Positions 52,176 through 61,275 of a stretch of DNA of 64,000 bases are shown piece after piece (within the stretch, counting starts at the first letter, position 1; every line of letters begins with the position of its first letter). Made by a program: the position numbers and the translations under genes. This stretch comes from WTKG01 sp963735005 (GTDB lineage Bacteria; Actinomycetota; Actinomycetes; Actinomycetales; Demequinaceae), in assembly GCA_963735005.1 (NCBI GenBank), contig CAVTJA010000006.1:124001-188000 (forward strand). The letters run 5' to 3'. Below the pieces are notes generated by a model that was given only the letters and a program-made list of their open reading frames with translations, had not been told where the DNA came from and searched no databases.

Positions 52176-54245
52176 TCAGCTCTTCGCGACGGACGCGGGG
52201 CCATCGGCGCGCCGTTCGGCCGCGAGGCGTTCCTCGATCTTCTCGGGCGTCACGGGCCGGCCAAGGTGGTAGCCCTGGCCGATCACTCCCCCGAGTTCGC
52301 GCAGCGCGTTCGTCGTCTCCTCGTCCTCGACGCCCTCGGCCACGACGCGCAAGCCAAGCGCGAGCGCCAGCGAGACGGTCGAACGCAGGATCGTCAGGTC
52401 CTGAGCATCGGTCGCGATGTTGCTCACGAACGAGCGGTCGATTTTCATCTCGTCCACCTGCAGGCGCCGCAGGTAGCTGACGGACGCGTTGCCCGTGCCG
52501 TAGTCGTCGATCGATATCTCGATGCCCAGGTCGCGCAGCGACTTGATCACCGCATCGGCGCGGATCGGGTCAGACAGAATCCCCGTCTCGGTGACCTCAA
52601 GGACAAGGCAGTCGAGCGGGACACCGTGACGCGCGGCGACGCCTTCGATGTGAGCAGGCAACGACAGGTCGCCCAGATGCCGCGCCGACAGGTTCACTGC
52701 CATTCGCAGGCGGTAACCCTCGCGACGCCACCGCGCGAGCTGGCCAAGCGCCGAATCGAGCACGTATTCGGTGAGCGGGAAGATCAGACCCGAATTCTCT
52801 GCGAGCGGGATGAATTCGTCCGGCCAAATCTCGCCGCGCTCTGGGTGATCCCACCGCAGCAGCGCCTCGACGCCAAGCACCCGCCGGCCATCGAGCTCGA
52901 CCTGCGGCTGGTACACGACCCGCAGTTGTCCCCCGTCGAGCGCGGTGTGCAGGTCCGCGAGTAGCTGCAGTCGCTCCACGGTATTCACGTCGAATTCGGC
53001 TGCAAACGTGCTAATCCGGTCGCGTTCGAGCTTCGCGTGGTACAGCGCGATGTCGGCGTTCTTCATCAAGGTGTCGCCGTCGTTGCCGTGCTCCGGCGCA
53101 ACCGAGACGCCGATGCTCGCCCGCACAAGTAGCTCGAGGTTCTCGATGTGGAACGGGTTGTCGAACGACGCAAGGGTGGCGTCGGCAACTTGGCGCGCCT
53201 CGTCGCTGTCGCCGAGCACAACGATCGCGAACTCGTCGCCACCGAGCCGGTGCACCGTGGCCGATTCCGGAGCGGCGCCCACCAGCCTGCTGGCCGTCTC
53301 TTGCAGGATTCTGTCGCCCACGGGGTGGCCCAGCGTGTCGTTGAAATCCTTGAAGTGGTCGAGGTCAATGAGCACCAAACCCGGACCCATGCCGTCGCCG
53401 GCCCTGGCCGCCGCAAGAGCGCGGGCCAAGTCGTGGGACACCTGGCCGCGATTGCCGAGACCAGTCAGGGCGTCGTGCGTCGCGTCGTGAGCGTGCCTGG
53501 CGACGGCGGACGCGAACAGGTGCGCGGCAATCACCGGCGGGGCGAGTAGCGCGAGCGCCGCAACGCCGTCCGAGGCGACAAGGGCCGCGATGCCGCCGAC
53601 CGACAACAGCACCACCAGCGTGACGAGGAACTGGCTGATGTCCTCGAGAAGCACCGCGCGCACCGTTCGCATGGTGGCGAGCGAGATGACCCCAGCGACG
53701 ATGATCCAGTTGACGATCACCATGGCGAGGCCAGCGGCCAGGAGCGGGCCGAGGTGCGAAATGTCAAAGGGCTGCGGCACCGCCAGCAGCGGGACCCCAG
53801 CCAGCGCGGTGTAGACCGCGCCCGCGGCGAGCATGCTAAGCGCGTATTGCCCCGAGTTGAAGAGCGATTTCTTGATCGGTCGACGGTGGATGACGTCGTC
53901 GGCGAGGCTAGCCGCGGCCTGGACCGCCACAGCTATCCCGACGCCAGCGACGGCCACGAGCGCGAGCACGAACGGTGCGGACGTCGACAACGTCCGCTCC
54001 GTGGCCCCGGCGCGGATAAGCCGGATGGGCTTGATCTCACCCGCGATTGCGGCCACGGCGAGAAACAACGCTGGCCAGGCGAGCGTCGCCGTCGCCGTAG
54101 CGGCCCACGGCGTACCAATGAGGACGATGGCCGCGCCGGCAAATCCGAATACACAGACGAGTGCCACGTAGCCGGTAAGCCGCGAGGGTGGCGCCAGGGG
54201 TTTCTCCCCGGCGCCACCCTCGCGCGGCGTGGGACTTACGCCCAC
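52176..54245 (-). CDS. Multi-pass membrane GGDEF-EAL protein
   Basis: A 689-residue cyclic-di-GMP protein. The N-terminal third (about residues 20-225) has six or more transmembrane helices, forming a membrane sensor. The GGDEF domain has an intact RLGGDEF motif, and the EAL domain has GVEALLRW and DDYGTGNASVSYL. Both activities seem possible. Start is GTG 54245, overlapping the end of a 36-codon ORF by 10 bases; a strong hairpin lies within the first 25 codons. The first membrane helix starts near residue 24. Confidence 0.9.
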   Translation of the reverse strand: MGVSPTPREGGAGEKPLAPPSRLTGYVALVCVFGFAGAAIVLIGTPWAATATATLAWPALFLAVAAIAGEIKPIRLIRAGATERTLSTSAPFVLALVAVAGVGIAVAVQAAASLADDVIHRRPIKKSLFNSGQYALSMLAAGAVYTALAGVPLLAVPQPFDISHLGPLLAAGLAMVIVNWIIVAGVISLATMRTVRAVLLEDISQFLVTLVVLLSVGGIAALVASDGVAALALLAPPVIAAHLFASAVARHAHDATHDALTGLGNRGQVSHDLARALAAARAGDGMGPGLVLIDLDHFKDFNDTLGHPVGDRILQETASRLVGAAPESATVHRLGGDEFAIVVLGDSDEARQVADATLASFDNPFHIENLELLVRASIGVSVAPEHGNDGDTLMKNADIALYHAKLERDRISTFAAEFDVNTVERLQLLADLHTALDGGQLRVVYQPQVELDGRRVLGVEALLRWDHPERGEIWPDEFIPLAENSGLIFPLTEYVLDSALGQLARWRREGYRLRMAVNLSARHLGDLSLPAHIEGVAARHGVPLDCLVLEVTETGILSDPIRADAVIKSLRDLGIEISIDDYGTGNASVSYLRRLQVDEMKIDRSFVSNIATDAQDLTILRSTVSLALALGLRVVAEGVEDEETTNALRELGGVIGQGYHLGRPVTPEKIEERLAAERRADGPASVAKS
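54181..54224 (-). promoter_or_regulatory. Strong hairpin inside the first codons of the GGDEF-EAL gene
   Basis: Perfect 15-base arms 54181-54195 and 54210-54224 (CGCGAGGGTGGCGCC), plus four more G-C pairs past a bulged A at 54196 and a 5-base loop. It begins 12 bases after the 36-codon ORF stop in transcript order. Without a T-run it is more likely an mRNA structure or attenuator than a simple terminator. Confidence 0.65.
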
Positions 54246-54346
54246 TTAAATCCTGCGCCGACGACTGCGGCCACTGTGACGATGGTGGCGGCGCTTGCGC
54301 TGATACGGACGACCTTGCTGTTCTGGAAAATGGTCCACTTGTCCAT
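54236..54346 (-). CDS. 36-residue single-helix peptide upstream of GGDEF-EAL
   Basis: A short ORF with ATG 54346 after an AGAGGAG ribosome site. It encodes a polar start (MDKWTIFQNSKVVR), then a hydrophobic Ala/Val-rich segment (SASAATIVTVAAVVGAGF) and ends KWA. Its TAA lies inside the overlap with the GGDEF-EAL GTG start, so ribosomes could pass from one to the other. It may be a small membrane peptide or a leader peptide. The ribosome site and overlap support it as real. Confidence 0.6.
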   Translation of the reverse strand: MDKWTIFQNSKVVRISASAATIVTVAAVVGAGFKWA

Positions 54347-54588
54347 GAGAATCTCCTCTTCCCTTGGGCGGCACCAGTCCCGTGATTTTCCGCGCGCTAT
54401 ACGCAGCGGTGGCGTCACAGTCCAGGCGTTTCCGCCCTCACCCCTCAGTGACGATGATCGCCGGTCGACGATCATTTCCCATCTTGACAGGTTGTGAATC
54501 CGGAGGCGCGAAAAACGCCCGAATTCGTGGCGCCGCAGCAAAAGTTTCGCGAAGCGGTGTCCCACGTGTCACTTCAGTCACATGAGAA
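54347..54588. other. Intergenic stretch between the 36-codon ORF and pnp terminator
   Basis: About 240 bases, noticeably less GC-rich in places than the flanks. It should hold the promoter for the 36-codon ORF and the GGDEF-EAL operon. I see no open frame with a credible ribosome site and no clear -35/-10 pair. Confidence 0.4.
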
Positions 54589-54621
54589 CGGCGGCGGCCC
54601 CCGTAGGGGAGACCGCCGCCG
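54589..54621 (-). terminator. Terminator of pnp
   Basis: Stem CGGCGGCGG (54589-54597) with CCGCCGCCG (54613-54621), and an inner CCCC/GGGG pair. It lies 20 bases beyond the pnp stop and is followed in transcript direction by TTCTCATGTG. Confidence 0.65.
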
Positions 54622-54641
54622 CGTCGTGCTTCTAAGTGTGG

Positions 54642-56852
54642 CTACTCGTCGTCGCCAGCGGCGTCGCCCTCAGTACCGTCTTCGACGATGCCAAGCGACA
54701 GCTTGCCGCGCGGGTCGACCTCGTTGATCGCGACCTGAATCTTCTGGCCGATCGACAGCACGTCCTCGACGTTCTCCACGCGCTTGCCACCGACAAGCTT
54801 GCGAATCTCCGAGATGTGCAGCAGGCCGTCCTTGCCAGGCGCCAGCGAGATGAACGCACCGAAGGCGACCGTCTTGACGACGGTTCCCACGAAGCGCTCG
54901 CCGACCTCGGGCATGTGCGGGTTGGCGATCGCATTGATCGCGTCACGCGCAGCGTTGGCGGACTCGCCGTTGTCGGCGCCGATGAACACAGTGCCGTCGT
55001 CCTCGATCGAGATGTCGGCGCCGGTGTCGTCCTGGATCTGGTTGATCATCTTGCCCTTCGGGCCAATGACCTCACCGATCTTGTCGACGGGCACCTGCAC
55101 CGTGATGATGCGCGGCGCGAAGGGGCTCATCTCGTCGGGCTCGCTGATCGCCGCGGCCATGATGCCGAGGATGTGCAGACGTGCATCCTTGGCCTGGCCG
55201 AGCGCGCCAGCAAGCACCGACGCGGGAATGCCGTCGAGCTTGGTGTCCAGCTGGATGGCCGTGATGAACTCCGACGTTCCGGCAACCTTGAAGTCCATGT
55301 CGCCAAAGGCGTCCTCGGCTCCCAGGATGTCGGTGAGGGCGGCGTACTTGGTCTCGCCGTCGACGGTGTCGGACACGAGGCCCATCGCGATGCCCGCGAC
55401 CGGCGCGCGCAGCGGCACACCGGCGTTGAGGAGCGCGAGGGTCGAGGCGCAGACCGAGCCCATGGACGTCGAGCCGTTGGAGCCGAGCGCCTCGGACACC
55501 TCGCGGATCGCGTAGGGGAAGTCGGCGCGGTTCGGCAACACCGGCACGAGCGCGCGCTCAGCGAGCGCACCGTGGCCGATTTCGCGACGCTTGGGCGAGC
55601 CCACGCGTCCCGTCTCGCCCGTCGAGAACGGCGGGAAGTTGTAGTGGTGCATGTAGCGCTTCTTCTTCTCCGGGGAGAAGGAGTCGATCTGCTGCTCCAT
55701 CTTGAGCATGTTAAGCGTGGTGACACCCATGATCTGGGTCTCTCCGCGCTCGAAGATCGCCGAGCCGTGTGCACGCGGGATGACGCCAACCTCGGCGGAC
55801 ACCGGGCGGATCTCCGCAAGGCCGCGGCCATCGATGCGGACGCCGTCCTTGAGGATGCGCTGGCGGACGGTCTTCTTGGTCACGGAGCGCACGGCAGCCG
55901 AGATCTCGCCCTCGCGACCCTCGAACTTCGCGTCGAGCGCCTCGTGAGCCTCGGCCTTGATCTGGTCGAGGCGCGTCTCGCGCTCCTGCTTGTCGGCGAT
56001 CTTGAGCGCGTCGGACAGCGCGGCCTCGGACTGCGCGGAGACGGCTGCGTAGACGTCGTCTTCGTAGTCGAGGAAGCGCGGGAACTCCTGGACCTCCTTG
56101 GCGGCCTTGCCTGCGAGCTCGATCTGAGCCTCGCACAGCGCCTTGAGGAACGGCTTCGCCGCCTCGAGACCCTGGGCAACGACCTCTTCGGTGGGCGCGA
56201 CGGCGCCCTCGGAGATGAGGTTGAAGGAGTCGTCCGTGGCCTCGGCCTCGACCATCATGATGGCGACGTCGTCACCGGCGATGCGGCCAGCGACGACCAT
56301 GTCGAACACCGCGCGCTCCTTCTCGGAGTAGCGCGGGAACGCGACCCACTGGCCGTCGATGAGCGCGATGCGCACACCGGCGATGGGGCCCGTGAACGGC
56401 AGGCCTGACAGCTGGGTCGAGGCGGACGAGGCGTTGATCGCCAGGGTGTCGTACGAGTCGTCCGGGTTGATGGACAGCACGGTGATGACGACCTGGACCT
56501 CGTTGCGCAGGCCGGACACGAAGGTCGGGCGCAGCGGCCGGTCGATCAGGCGGCACGTGAGGATCGCGTCTGTGGACGGACGGCCCTCGCGCCGGAAGAA
56601 CGAGCCGGGGATCTTGCCGGCAGCGTAGGTACGCTCCTCGACGTCAACCGTCAGCGGGAAGAAGTCGAAACCCTCGCGGGGCTTCTTGCCGGCCGTGGTG
56701 GCAGACAGCAGCATCGTGTCGTTGTCGAGGTACGCGACAACCGAGCCGGCTGCCTGCTGGGCCAGGCGGCCCGTCTCGAAGCGCACGGTGCGCTTGCCGA
56801 ACTTGCCGTTATCGATAACGGCCTCGGCGAACTTGATTTCAGGACCTTCCAT
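54642..56852 (-). CDS. pnp: Polyribonucleotide nucleotidyltransferase (PNPase)
   Basis: A 736-residue phosphorolytic 3' exoribonuclease. Two RNase PH domains are separated by a helical domain. The catalytic stretch of the second is FSTGETGRVGSPKRREIGHG. A KH domain (GKMINQIQDDTGADISI) and an S1 domain (GTVVKTVAFGAFISL) follow. I start at ATG 56852 (MEGPEIKFAEAVI), the usual actinobacterial N-terminus, rather than at ATG 56873. With RNase Y and RNase J it completes a decay machinery in this window. Confidence 0.96.
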   Translation of the reverse strand: MEGPEIKFAEAVIDNGKFGKRTVRFETGRLAQQAAGSVVAYLDNDTMLLSATTAGKKPREGFDFFPLTVDVEERTYAAGKIPGSFFRREGRPSTDAILTCRLIDRPLRPTFVSGLRNEVQVVITVLSINPDDSYDTLAINASSASTQLSGLPFTGPIAGVRIALIDGQWVAFPRYSEKERAVFDMVVAGRIAGDDVAIMMVEAEATDDSFNLISEGAVAPTEEVVAQGLEAAKPFLKALCEAQIELAGKAAKEVQEFPRFLDYEDDVYAAVSAQSEAALSDALKIADKQERETRLDQIKAEAHEALDAKFEGREGEISAAVRSVTKKTVRQRILKDGVRIDGRGLAEIRPVSAEVGVIPRAHGSAIFERGETQIMGVTTLNMLKMEQQIDSFSPEKKKRYMHHYNFPPFSTGETGRVGSPKRREIGHGALAERALVPVLPNRADFPYAIREVSEALGSNGSTSMGSVCASTLALLNAGVPLRAPVAGIAMGLVSDTVDGETKYAALTDILGAEDAFGDMDFKVAGTSEFITAIQLDTKLDGIPASVLAGALGQAKDARLHILGIMAAAISEPDEMSPFAPRIITVQVPVDKIGEVIGPKGKMINQIQDDTGADISIEDDGTVFIGADNGESANAARDAINAIANPHMPEVGERFVGTVVKTVAFGAFISLAPGKDGLLHISEIRKLVGGKRVENVEDVLSIGQKIQVAINEVDPRGKLSLGIVEDGTEGDAAGDDE

Positions 56853-56935
56853 AAGGTCTGAGCTCCTATTCAAATGGAGCAGGCAGGGAAGAACGTGGGG
56901 CTCTCACCTCACCACTGATCTCCAGTCGAAACGGT

Positions 56936-56953
56936 CGAAACCCTGAGGTTTCG
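56936..56953 (-). promoter_or_regulatory. Stem-loop in the pnp leader
   Basis: Perfect 7-base stem CGAAACC/GGTTTCG with a 4-base loop, 84 bases before the pnp start. pnp messages in other bacteria are autoregulated through leader hairpins; that function here is only a suggestion. The rest of the 230-base gap (56853-57082) shows no gene. Confidence 0.4.
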
Positions 56954-57082
56954 CTCATCACCACCGAGGATCAGCGTTCAGCCAGCCTGCGAGATGTGTG
57001 ATTATTCAGGCGGCCCGTGGTCCGGGCGGCCTCGGCAATGCTATCAGAGGGGGCGCCACACGCCGGGTATCGCGCCGCGGCG

Positions 57083-57481
57083 CTACTGCAGTGCGCCGAT
57101 AATGAGCCCCATCACGGCAAAGGACACCACGCCGTAGCCACCGTTGATGAGCATCAGCGTCCAGCTCCGGCGCTCGAACAGGTAGACGATGCCCAGCGCC
57201 GCCGCGAAGAACGTCAGGCCCGCCACGGCGCCGACCGTAGTGGCGAACGCGACGGACTCGGAGCCGATGAACGCCGCGAGGCTCGTAGCGATGACAACCG
57301 CGAGCAGAAGACTCCCAGAAAAAACGCGAACTGCACCGGATCTGAGCTGCTCGTCGGTAACGCCGGCCGCGCGTTGCCACGGCTTTGCAAACAAGACCGA
57401 GTACCAGAGCCCACCGAGGACGAACATGGACAGCGCGGCGAGGCCGACGGCAACAATGCTGATGGTGTTGTCAGTTTCCAT
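57083..57481 (-). CDS. DUF1761 domain-containing membrane protein
   Basis: A 132-residue protein with four transmembrane helices. The N-terminal LGGLWYSVLFAKPWQ and the C-terminal NGGYGVVSFAVMGLIIGA are the DUF1761 signatures. Function unknown. It lies 44 bases downstream of the AraC-type regulator on the same strand, so it may be co-transcribed with or controlled by it. Confidence 0.85.
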   Translation of the reverse strand: METDNTISIVAVGLAALSMFVLGGLWYSVLFAKPWQRAAGVTDEQLRSGAVRVFSGSLLLAVVIATSLAAFIGSESVAFATTVGAVAGLTFFAAALGIVYLFERRSWTLMLINGGYGVVSFAVMGLIIGALQ

Positions 57482-57525
57482 GCGACAACGGTGCCAGCGC
57501 CGCGCCCGTCAATACTTGTAGAAAA

Positions 57526-58368
57526 TCACGCCTCGTCGGTCGCGAGGAACGACGGTTCGGCCCGGCCTTCGTGACCGAGCGCCTTCACATATGCGCGCGG
57601 CGACACGCCCGCGAAGCGCGTAAAGCTGCGGATGAAGTGCGGCTGGTCGTAGTACGAACTGCGAGCCACGAGGGCAGTCCAGGTAGGCAACTCCCCTGGT
57701 TCGGCGAGGACGCGCAAGAACTGGTGGAAGCGATGCACATCGGCGTGCGCCTTGGGGGTCACGCCAGTCGCGCGGCGGAAGGCCGACGCCACGGCGGACG
57801 GCGTGATGCCTACGCGCCTGGCGATGTCGCCAATCGGCGTGTCGGGCTCGGACTCGATGGCCCGCGCCACCGCCGTCGCTAAAGGGTCCGGGGCGTCGCC
57901 CGTGAGTGAATCCACCAGCGCGCGTTCGAGGCCGCCGAGAGCCGCTTCGGCATCGTCGCTGCCCGCGTGCTCAGTGGCCACGTCGTGAACGCGAGGGAGC
58001 AGCGCCGCGGCGAGGCGGACCTCATCCGCAAACGGCGCAAGGCCAAGTGCGCGCCAGGCAGACGGTTCAAGTTGCGCGCCCACGTGATGCAGATGGGTCG
58101 GATTTCGGTTCACCAGGTACGTCGATTGCAGTCCGGACACGAAGGCCCCCGCACACTCAAGTCCGACGGGATCCGCGCCGTGGCTCAGAACTTCGTAGGG
58201 CTGACCGAGATTGACGATGACGTGCACAAACGGGATAGGCAGGATCCGCTCGATCGCGCCGCGCGTGGGAGCCGACAGAAACCACAGCCTCCGCACGATT
58301 CCGGCCAGCTCTGTCGGGGGCTCGCGGTCAACATAGATGGGGGGCGCGTCGCCACGAACGTGAGTCAC
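57526..58368 (-). CDS. AraC-family transcriptional regulator
   Basis: A 280-residue regulator with an N-terminal sensor domain (about 1-150, DUF6597-like) and a C-terminal double helix-turn-helix. The second motif, YYDQPHFIRSFTRFAGVSPRAY, is the AraC consensus. Start GTG 58368, after AAGGG; a longer frame from 58446 adds 26 Arg/Ala-rich residues and is unlikely. Effector unknown; the nearest candidate target is the DUF1761 gene. Confidence 0.85.
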   Translation of the reverse strand: MTHVRGDAPPIYVDREPPTELAGIVRRLWFLSAPTRGAIERILPIPFVHVIVNLGQPYEVLSHGADPVGLECAGAFVSGLQSTYLVNRNPTHLHHVGAQLEPSAWRALGLAPFADEVRLAAALLPRVHDVATEHAGSDDAEAALGGLERALVDSLTGDAPDPLATAVARAIESEPDTPIGDIARRVGITPSAVASAFRRATGVTPKAHADVHRFHQFLRVLAEPGELPTWTALVARSSYYDQPHFIRSFTRFAGVSPRAYVKALGHEGRAEPSFLATDEA

Positions 58369-58520
58369 AGTTGGCCCTTCCGTGTGCGCGCGCAGTGCGC
58401 GCGTCGCTCGGTGTTGCGGTGCTGTCGCCCATGGTAAACGCGGCACTCACGATTGCCGTGCTGCTGACGTCAATCCACGTCCCCGTCACGTGAGGATCGC
58501 GCAACCGCTAGCGTGTTCAC

Positions 58521-59186
58521 ATGACCCGCGTGCTGCTTGTCCATGGTGCCGCGCTGACGTCGACGTGTTGGGACCCGTTGCGGACCCACCTTCGGGGCCA
58601 CCGCGTTGACGCACCCAGGCGGCCGTCCACGGGCAACTTGCACGACGAGCTCGCATTCCTCGCGCCGCTTGCCGAAGGCGCTGTGGTCGTGGGCGTCAGC
58701 GACGGCGCGACGCTCGTGCTCGCGCTTGCGGCGTCCTCCGTGACCATGGCTGCGGCTATCGCCCACGAGCCCGCCGCGGGAAGCCTCCAGCCCAAGCTGC
58801 TCGCGCCGATGCTCGCAGCCCTAGGCGCCGGCGGCGTGGACGAGTTCGCCCGCGCGCTGTACGGCCCCACCTGGCGCCGCCCGGTCCACCTTGACGACGA
58901 CGCGGTGCGCCGCGACATCGCCATGTTCCGCACCTTCGAGCCGCAGCGCGCCCGGCCCGGCCAGGGTCACGTGCTCGTCACCACTGGGTCCGAATCGCCC
59001 GCGATTCGTCACAGCACCGCGGCAGCGCTGCAGTCCCGGCTCGGGTACTCCACGGCGCCGATCGCGCGCGTGGGCCACTACATCCAAAAGGAAAACCCGA
59101 CCGCGTTCGCTGCGCTTGTGCGCGCGACGCTGGCCGGGGTTCCGGAACGGGGCTTTGCTAGCGGCGGAGCCCCAGGCGCTCAATGA
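58521..59186 (+). CDS. Alpha/beta hydrolase
   Basis: A 221-residue small alpha/beta hydrolase. The oxyanion loop LLVHGAALTSTCW is at residues 5-17, the nucleophile elbow is GVSDG and the C-terminal catalytic His is in VGHYIQKENP. No signal peptide, so cytosolic. The last 29 bases overlap the 3' end of rpsO on the other strand. Substrate not predictable. Confidence 0.82.
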   Translation: MTRVLLVHGAALTSTCWDPLRTHLRGHRVDAPRRPSTGNLHDELAFLAPLAEGAVVVGVSDGATLVLALAASSVTMAAAIAHEPAAGSLQPKLLAPMLAALGAGGVDEFARALYGPTWRRPVHLDDDAVRRDIAMFRTFEPQRARPGQGHVLVTTGSESPAIRHSTAAALQSRLGYSTAPIARVGHYIQKENPTAFAALVRATLAGVPERGFASGGAPGAQ

Positions 59187-59427
59187 GCGAGCGGTAGCGC
59201 TCGATGTCGATCTTCTGCAGGTAACCCAGCAGACGACGGCGCTGGCCGACGAGCAGCAGCAGGCCGCGGCGCGAGTGGTGGTCGTGGGGGTGAAGCTTGA
59301 GGTGCTCCGTCAGATCGGAGATTCGGCGCGACAGCATCGCAACCTGAACCTCGGGGGAACCGGTGTCGCCCTTGCTGGTGGCGTACTCCTCCATGATGGA
59401 CTTCTTTACTGCTGCGTCGAGCGGCAC
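59158..59427 (-). CDS. rpsO: 30S ribosomal protein S15
   Basis: An 89-residue primary 16S rRNA-binding protein of the small subunit. The S15 signature LTEHLKLHPHDHHSRRGLLLLVGQRRRLLGYL is complete across residues 39-70. Start GTG 59427 after AAGAGGAG; longer open frame upstream is not S15. In most bacteria pnp follows directly, but here a hydrolase, an AraC gene and a DUF1761 gene intervene. Confidence 0.96.
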   Translation of the reverse strand: MPLDAAVKKSIMEEYATSKGDTGSPEVQVAMLSRRISDLTEHLKLHPHDHHSRRGLLLLVGQRRRLLGYLQKIDIERYRSLIERLGLRR

Positions 59428-59578
59428 TGTGTCTCCTCTTGGCTCGTTGCGCGGCGCTCCCAGGCCTGTTCTCTGGGGCACTACTGTCCGCGGCCGGTTG
59501 TGTACGGCAGCGCCAATCCTAACAGCCGGCCCGCGCCACCCCGACCGAGGACGCGCCGCGTGACTCGCGTCCGCCGAG

Positions 59579-60526
59579 CTACTTCTTCTTGCCGCCGGGA
59601 CGATGCCCGAACACCGGGTCTCCGGCCCTGGCACCTTCGCCGCGGGCTGGGCCACCGATGTTCGACTGGGGAATGGGCCCCATCGGCCCAATCTCGGGGG
59701 GAACGCCGCCAGTGTTCGGACGCTCCCGAATGCGGCGCTCGAGTGCCGTCGCGACGCGGGTCATCGAGAAGTTGATCAGAATGTAGATCGCGGCGCCGAC
59801 GAAGAACAACGGGAACAGGTAGTCGCCGCCAAAGTAGTCGCGGTTGAGCTTGATCGTGCGGAGCAAGTCCGCGTACCCGACGATGAAGCCGAGCGATGAG
59901 TCCTTGAGCAGGACAACGAGCTGCGACACGAGTGAGGGCATCATGGTGCGCACCGCCTGCGGCATCTCGATCAGCAGGATCGTGCGCAGGCTCGACAGGC
60001 CCAACGACAGCCCCGCCTCGCGCTGCCCGCTCGGAAGCGACGCCAGCCCCGCACGCAGAATCTCGGCGACGACCGCAAGGTTGTACACCGCGAGGCCGAA
60101 CACGACGCTCTGCAAAGGCGACCAGCCGAAACCGAGCTTGGCTAGGAACATCATGAGCAACACCGGGAGGCCGCGCAGGCCCTCCGTCACGACCACCGCC
60201 GGGACCTTCACGAGCGCGCGCCGTGACTTGCGGATGATCGAGAGCACGCCGCCCAGGAGGAAGGCGATGGGTGCGGCCAGGAGCGCCGCGAGTAGCGTCG
60301 CACCCACGCCCTTGATGAGTAGCGAATACCACACGTCGGATGCGGTTTGACCCTTGGGAGGATCCCACAGCACCTTCCACCGCTCGTCGAACAGGCCCTT
60401 GTTGTACATCGAATACACGGCCCATGCGGCGGCCGCCGTGAGCACGACTGCAAACATGACGTTGAGGATGCGGTCGATGAGCAGCGCGCGCGGGCCGGGC
60501 GCGTCGTAGAGCACCGATGAGGTCAT
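59579..60526 (-). CDS. gluD: Glutamate-type ABC transporter permease, GluD-like
   Basis: A 315-residue polar amino acid permease (HisM/GlnP type) with five or six transmembrane helices and the EAA-like loop GQREAGLSLGLSSLRTIL. The N-terminal hydrophobic stretch begins after about 18 residues; the C-terminal tail is Pro/Gly/Arg/Lys-rich and cytosolic, longer than usual. ATG 60526 overlaps the gluC stop, so the two permeases are coupled. Confidence 0.88.
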   Translation of the reverse strand: MTSSVLYDAPGPRALLIDRILNVMFAVVLTAAAAWAVYSMYNKGLFDERWKVLWDPPKGQTASDVWYSLLIKGVGATLLAALLAAPIAFLLGGVLSIIRKSRRALVKVPAVVVTEGLRGLPVLLMMFLAKLGFGWSPLQSVVFGLAVYNLAVVAEILRAGLASLPSGQREAGLSLGLSSLRTILLIEMPQAVRTMMPSLVSQLVVLLKDSSLGFIVGYADLLRTIKLNRDYFGGDYLFPLFFVGAAIYILINFSMTRVATALERRIRERPNTGGVPPEIGPMGPIPQSNIGGPARGEGARAGDPVFGHRPGGKKK

Positions 60527-61215
60527 CGGACGATCGCCACCTTCCGCTCGATAGCGCCGGCCGCAATTCCCAGCGGAATCGTGATCGCGAGATAGCACAG
60601 GCCGATGCCGACAACGATCCCCACGCTGTCCGTGGGATTGCGGTTGCTGAGCTGCAGCGACACCGCGGTGAGTTCGGTGAACGCGAATCCCGCCGCCACC
60701 GACGTGTTCTTCGTGAGCGCGATAAGCACGCTAATCAGCGGGGGAATCGCGGTGCGCCACGCCTGCGGCAAGATCACGTGTATCAGCACCTGCACAAATG
60801 TGAGGCCGTTCGCTCGAGCGGCCTCTGCCTGACCAACGCCCACCGCGTTGATGCCGGAACGCAACGCCTCGCACACGAAAGAACTCGTGTACATCGTCAC
60901 GGCGATGAAGGCGGGGATAAAGCCCGTGGGAACCGTGATGCCGAGCCATGTGACGTATGTCGGCTCGAGAGCCAGAACTATCCCGAACGCTGGCACGACG
61001 AACACCCAAAAGAAAAACATCAACGTCAGCGGCGTCGACCGGACAATTTCAACGTAGAGCGTGCCAAGGGTTCGCAACGGCCCCACGGGAGACACTCGAA
61101 ACGCGGCGAGCACCGTGCCGAGCAGGAGTGCCCCGACTGCGCCGGTCGCGGTGAGCAACAGGGTTCCGAGAAACCCCTGCCACACCAGACCTGCGTTGTC
61201 GACAAGCGCGCCCAT
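60523..61215 (-). CDS. gluC: Glutamate-type ABC transporter permease, GluC-like
   Basis: A 230-residue polar amino acid permease with five helices and the loop VGQAEAARANGLTFVQVLIH. Start ATG 61215, with a perfect AGGAGG. A strong hairpin separates it from gluB upstream, probably giving fewer permease copies than binding protein. Confidence 0.9.
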   Translation of the reverse strand: MGALVDNAGLVWQGFLGTLLLTATGAVGALLLGTVLAAFRVSPVGPLRTLGTLYVEIVRSTPLTLMFFFWVFVVPAFGIVLALEPTYVTWLGITVPTGFIPAFIAVTMYTSSFVCEALRSGINAVGVGQAEAARANGLTFVQVLIHVILPQAWRTAIPPLISVLIALTKNTSVAAGFAFTELTAVSLQLSNRNPTDSVGIVVGIGLCYLAITIPLGIAAGAIERKVAIVR

Positions 61216-61230
61216 GTTTCCTCCTGGTTG

Positions 61231-61264
61231 GCGTGTGGCCCCTCCTCGCGGAGGGGCCACACGC
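61231..61264 (-). terminator. Intercistronic hairpin between gluB and gluC
   Basis: Perfect 14-base arms GCGTGTGGCCCCTC (61231-61244) and GAGGGGCCACACGC (61251-61264), with a 6-base loop, 11 bases beyond the gluB stop. Likely a partial terminator or mRNA stabiliser that lets the binding protein outnumber the permeases. Confidence 0.8.
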
Positions 61265-61275
61265 GGTGCACCGAG

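Noticed and set aside
54636..56408. A 590-codon plus-strand frame opposite pnp
   Set aside because: Antisense shadow of PNPase.
56936..56953. Terminator for the DUF1761 gene
   Set aside because: It lies 130 bases beyond that stop, close to pnp, has no T-run, and fits a leader element equally well, so I list it as a leader stem-loop only.
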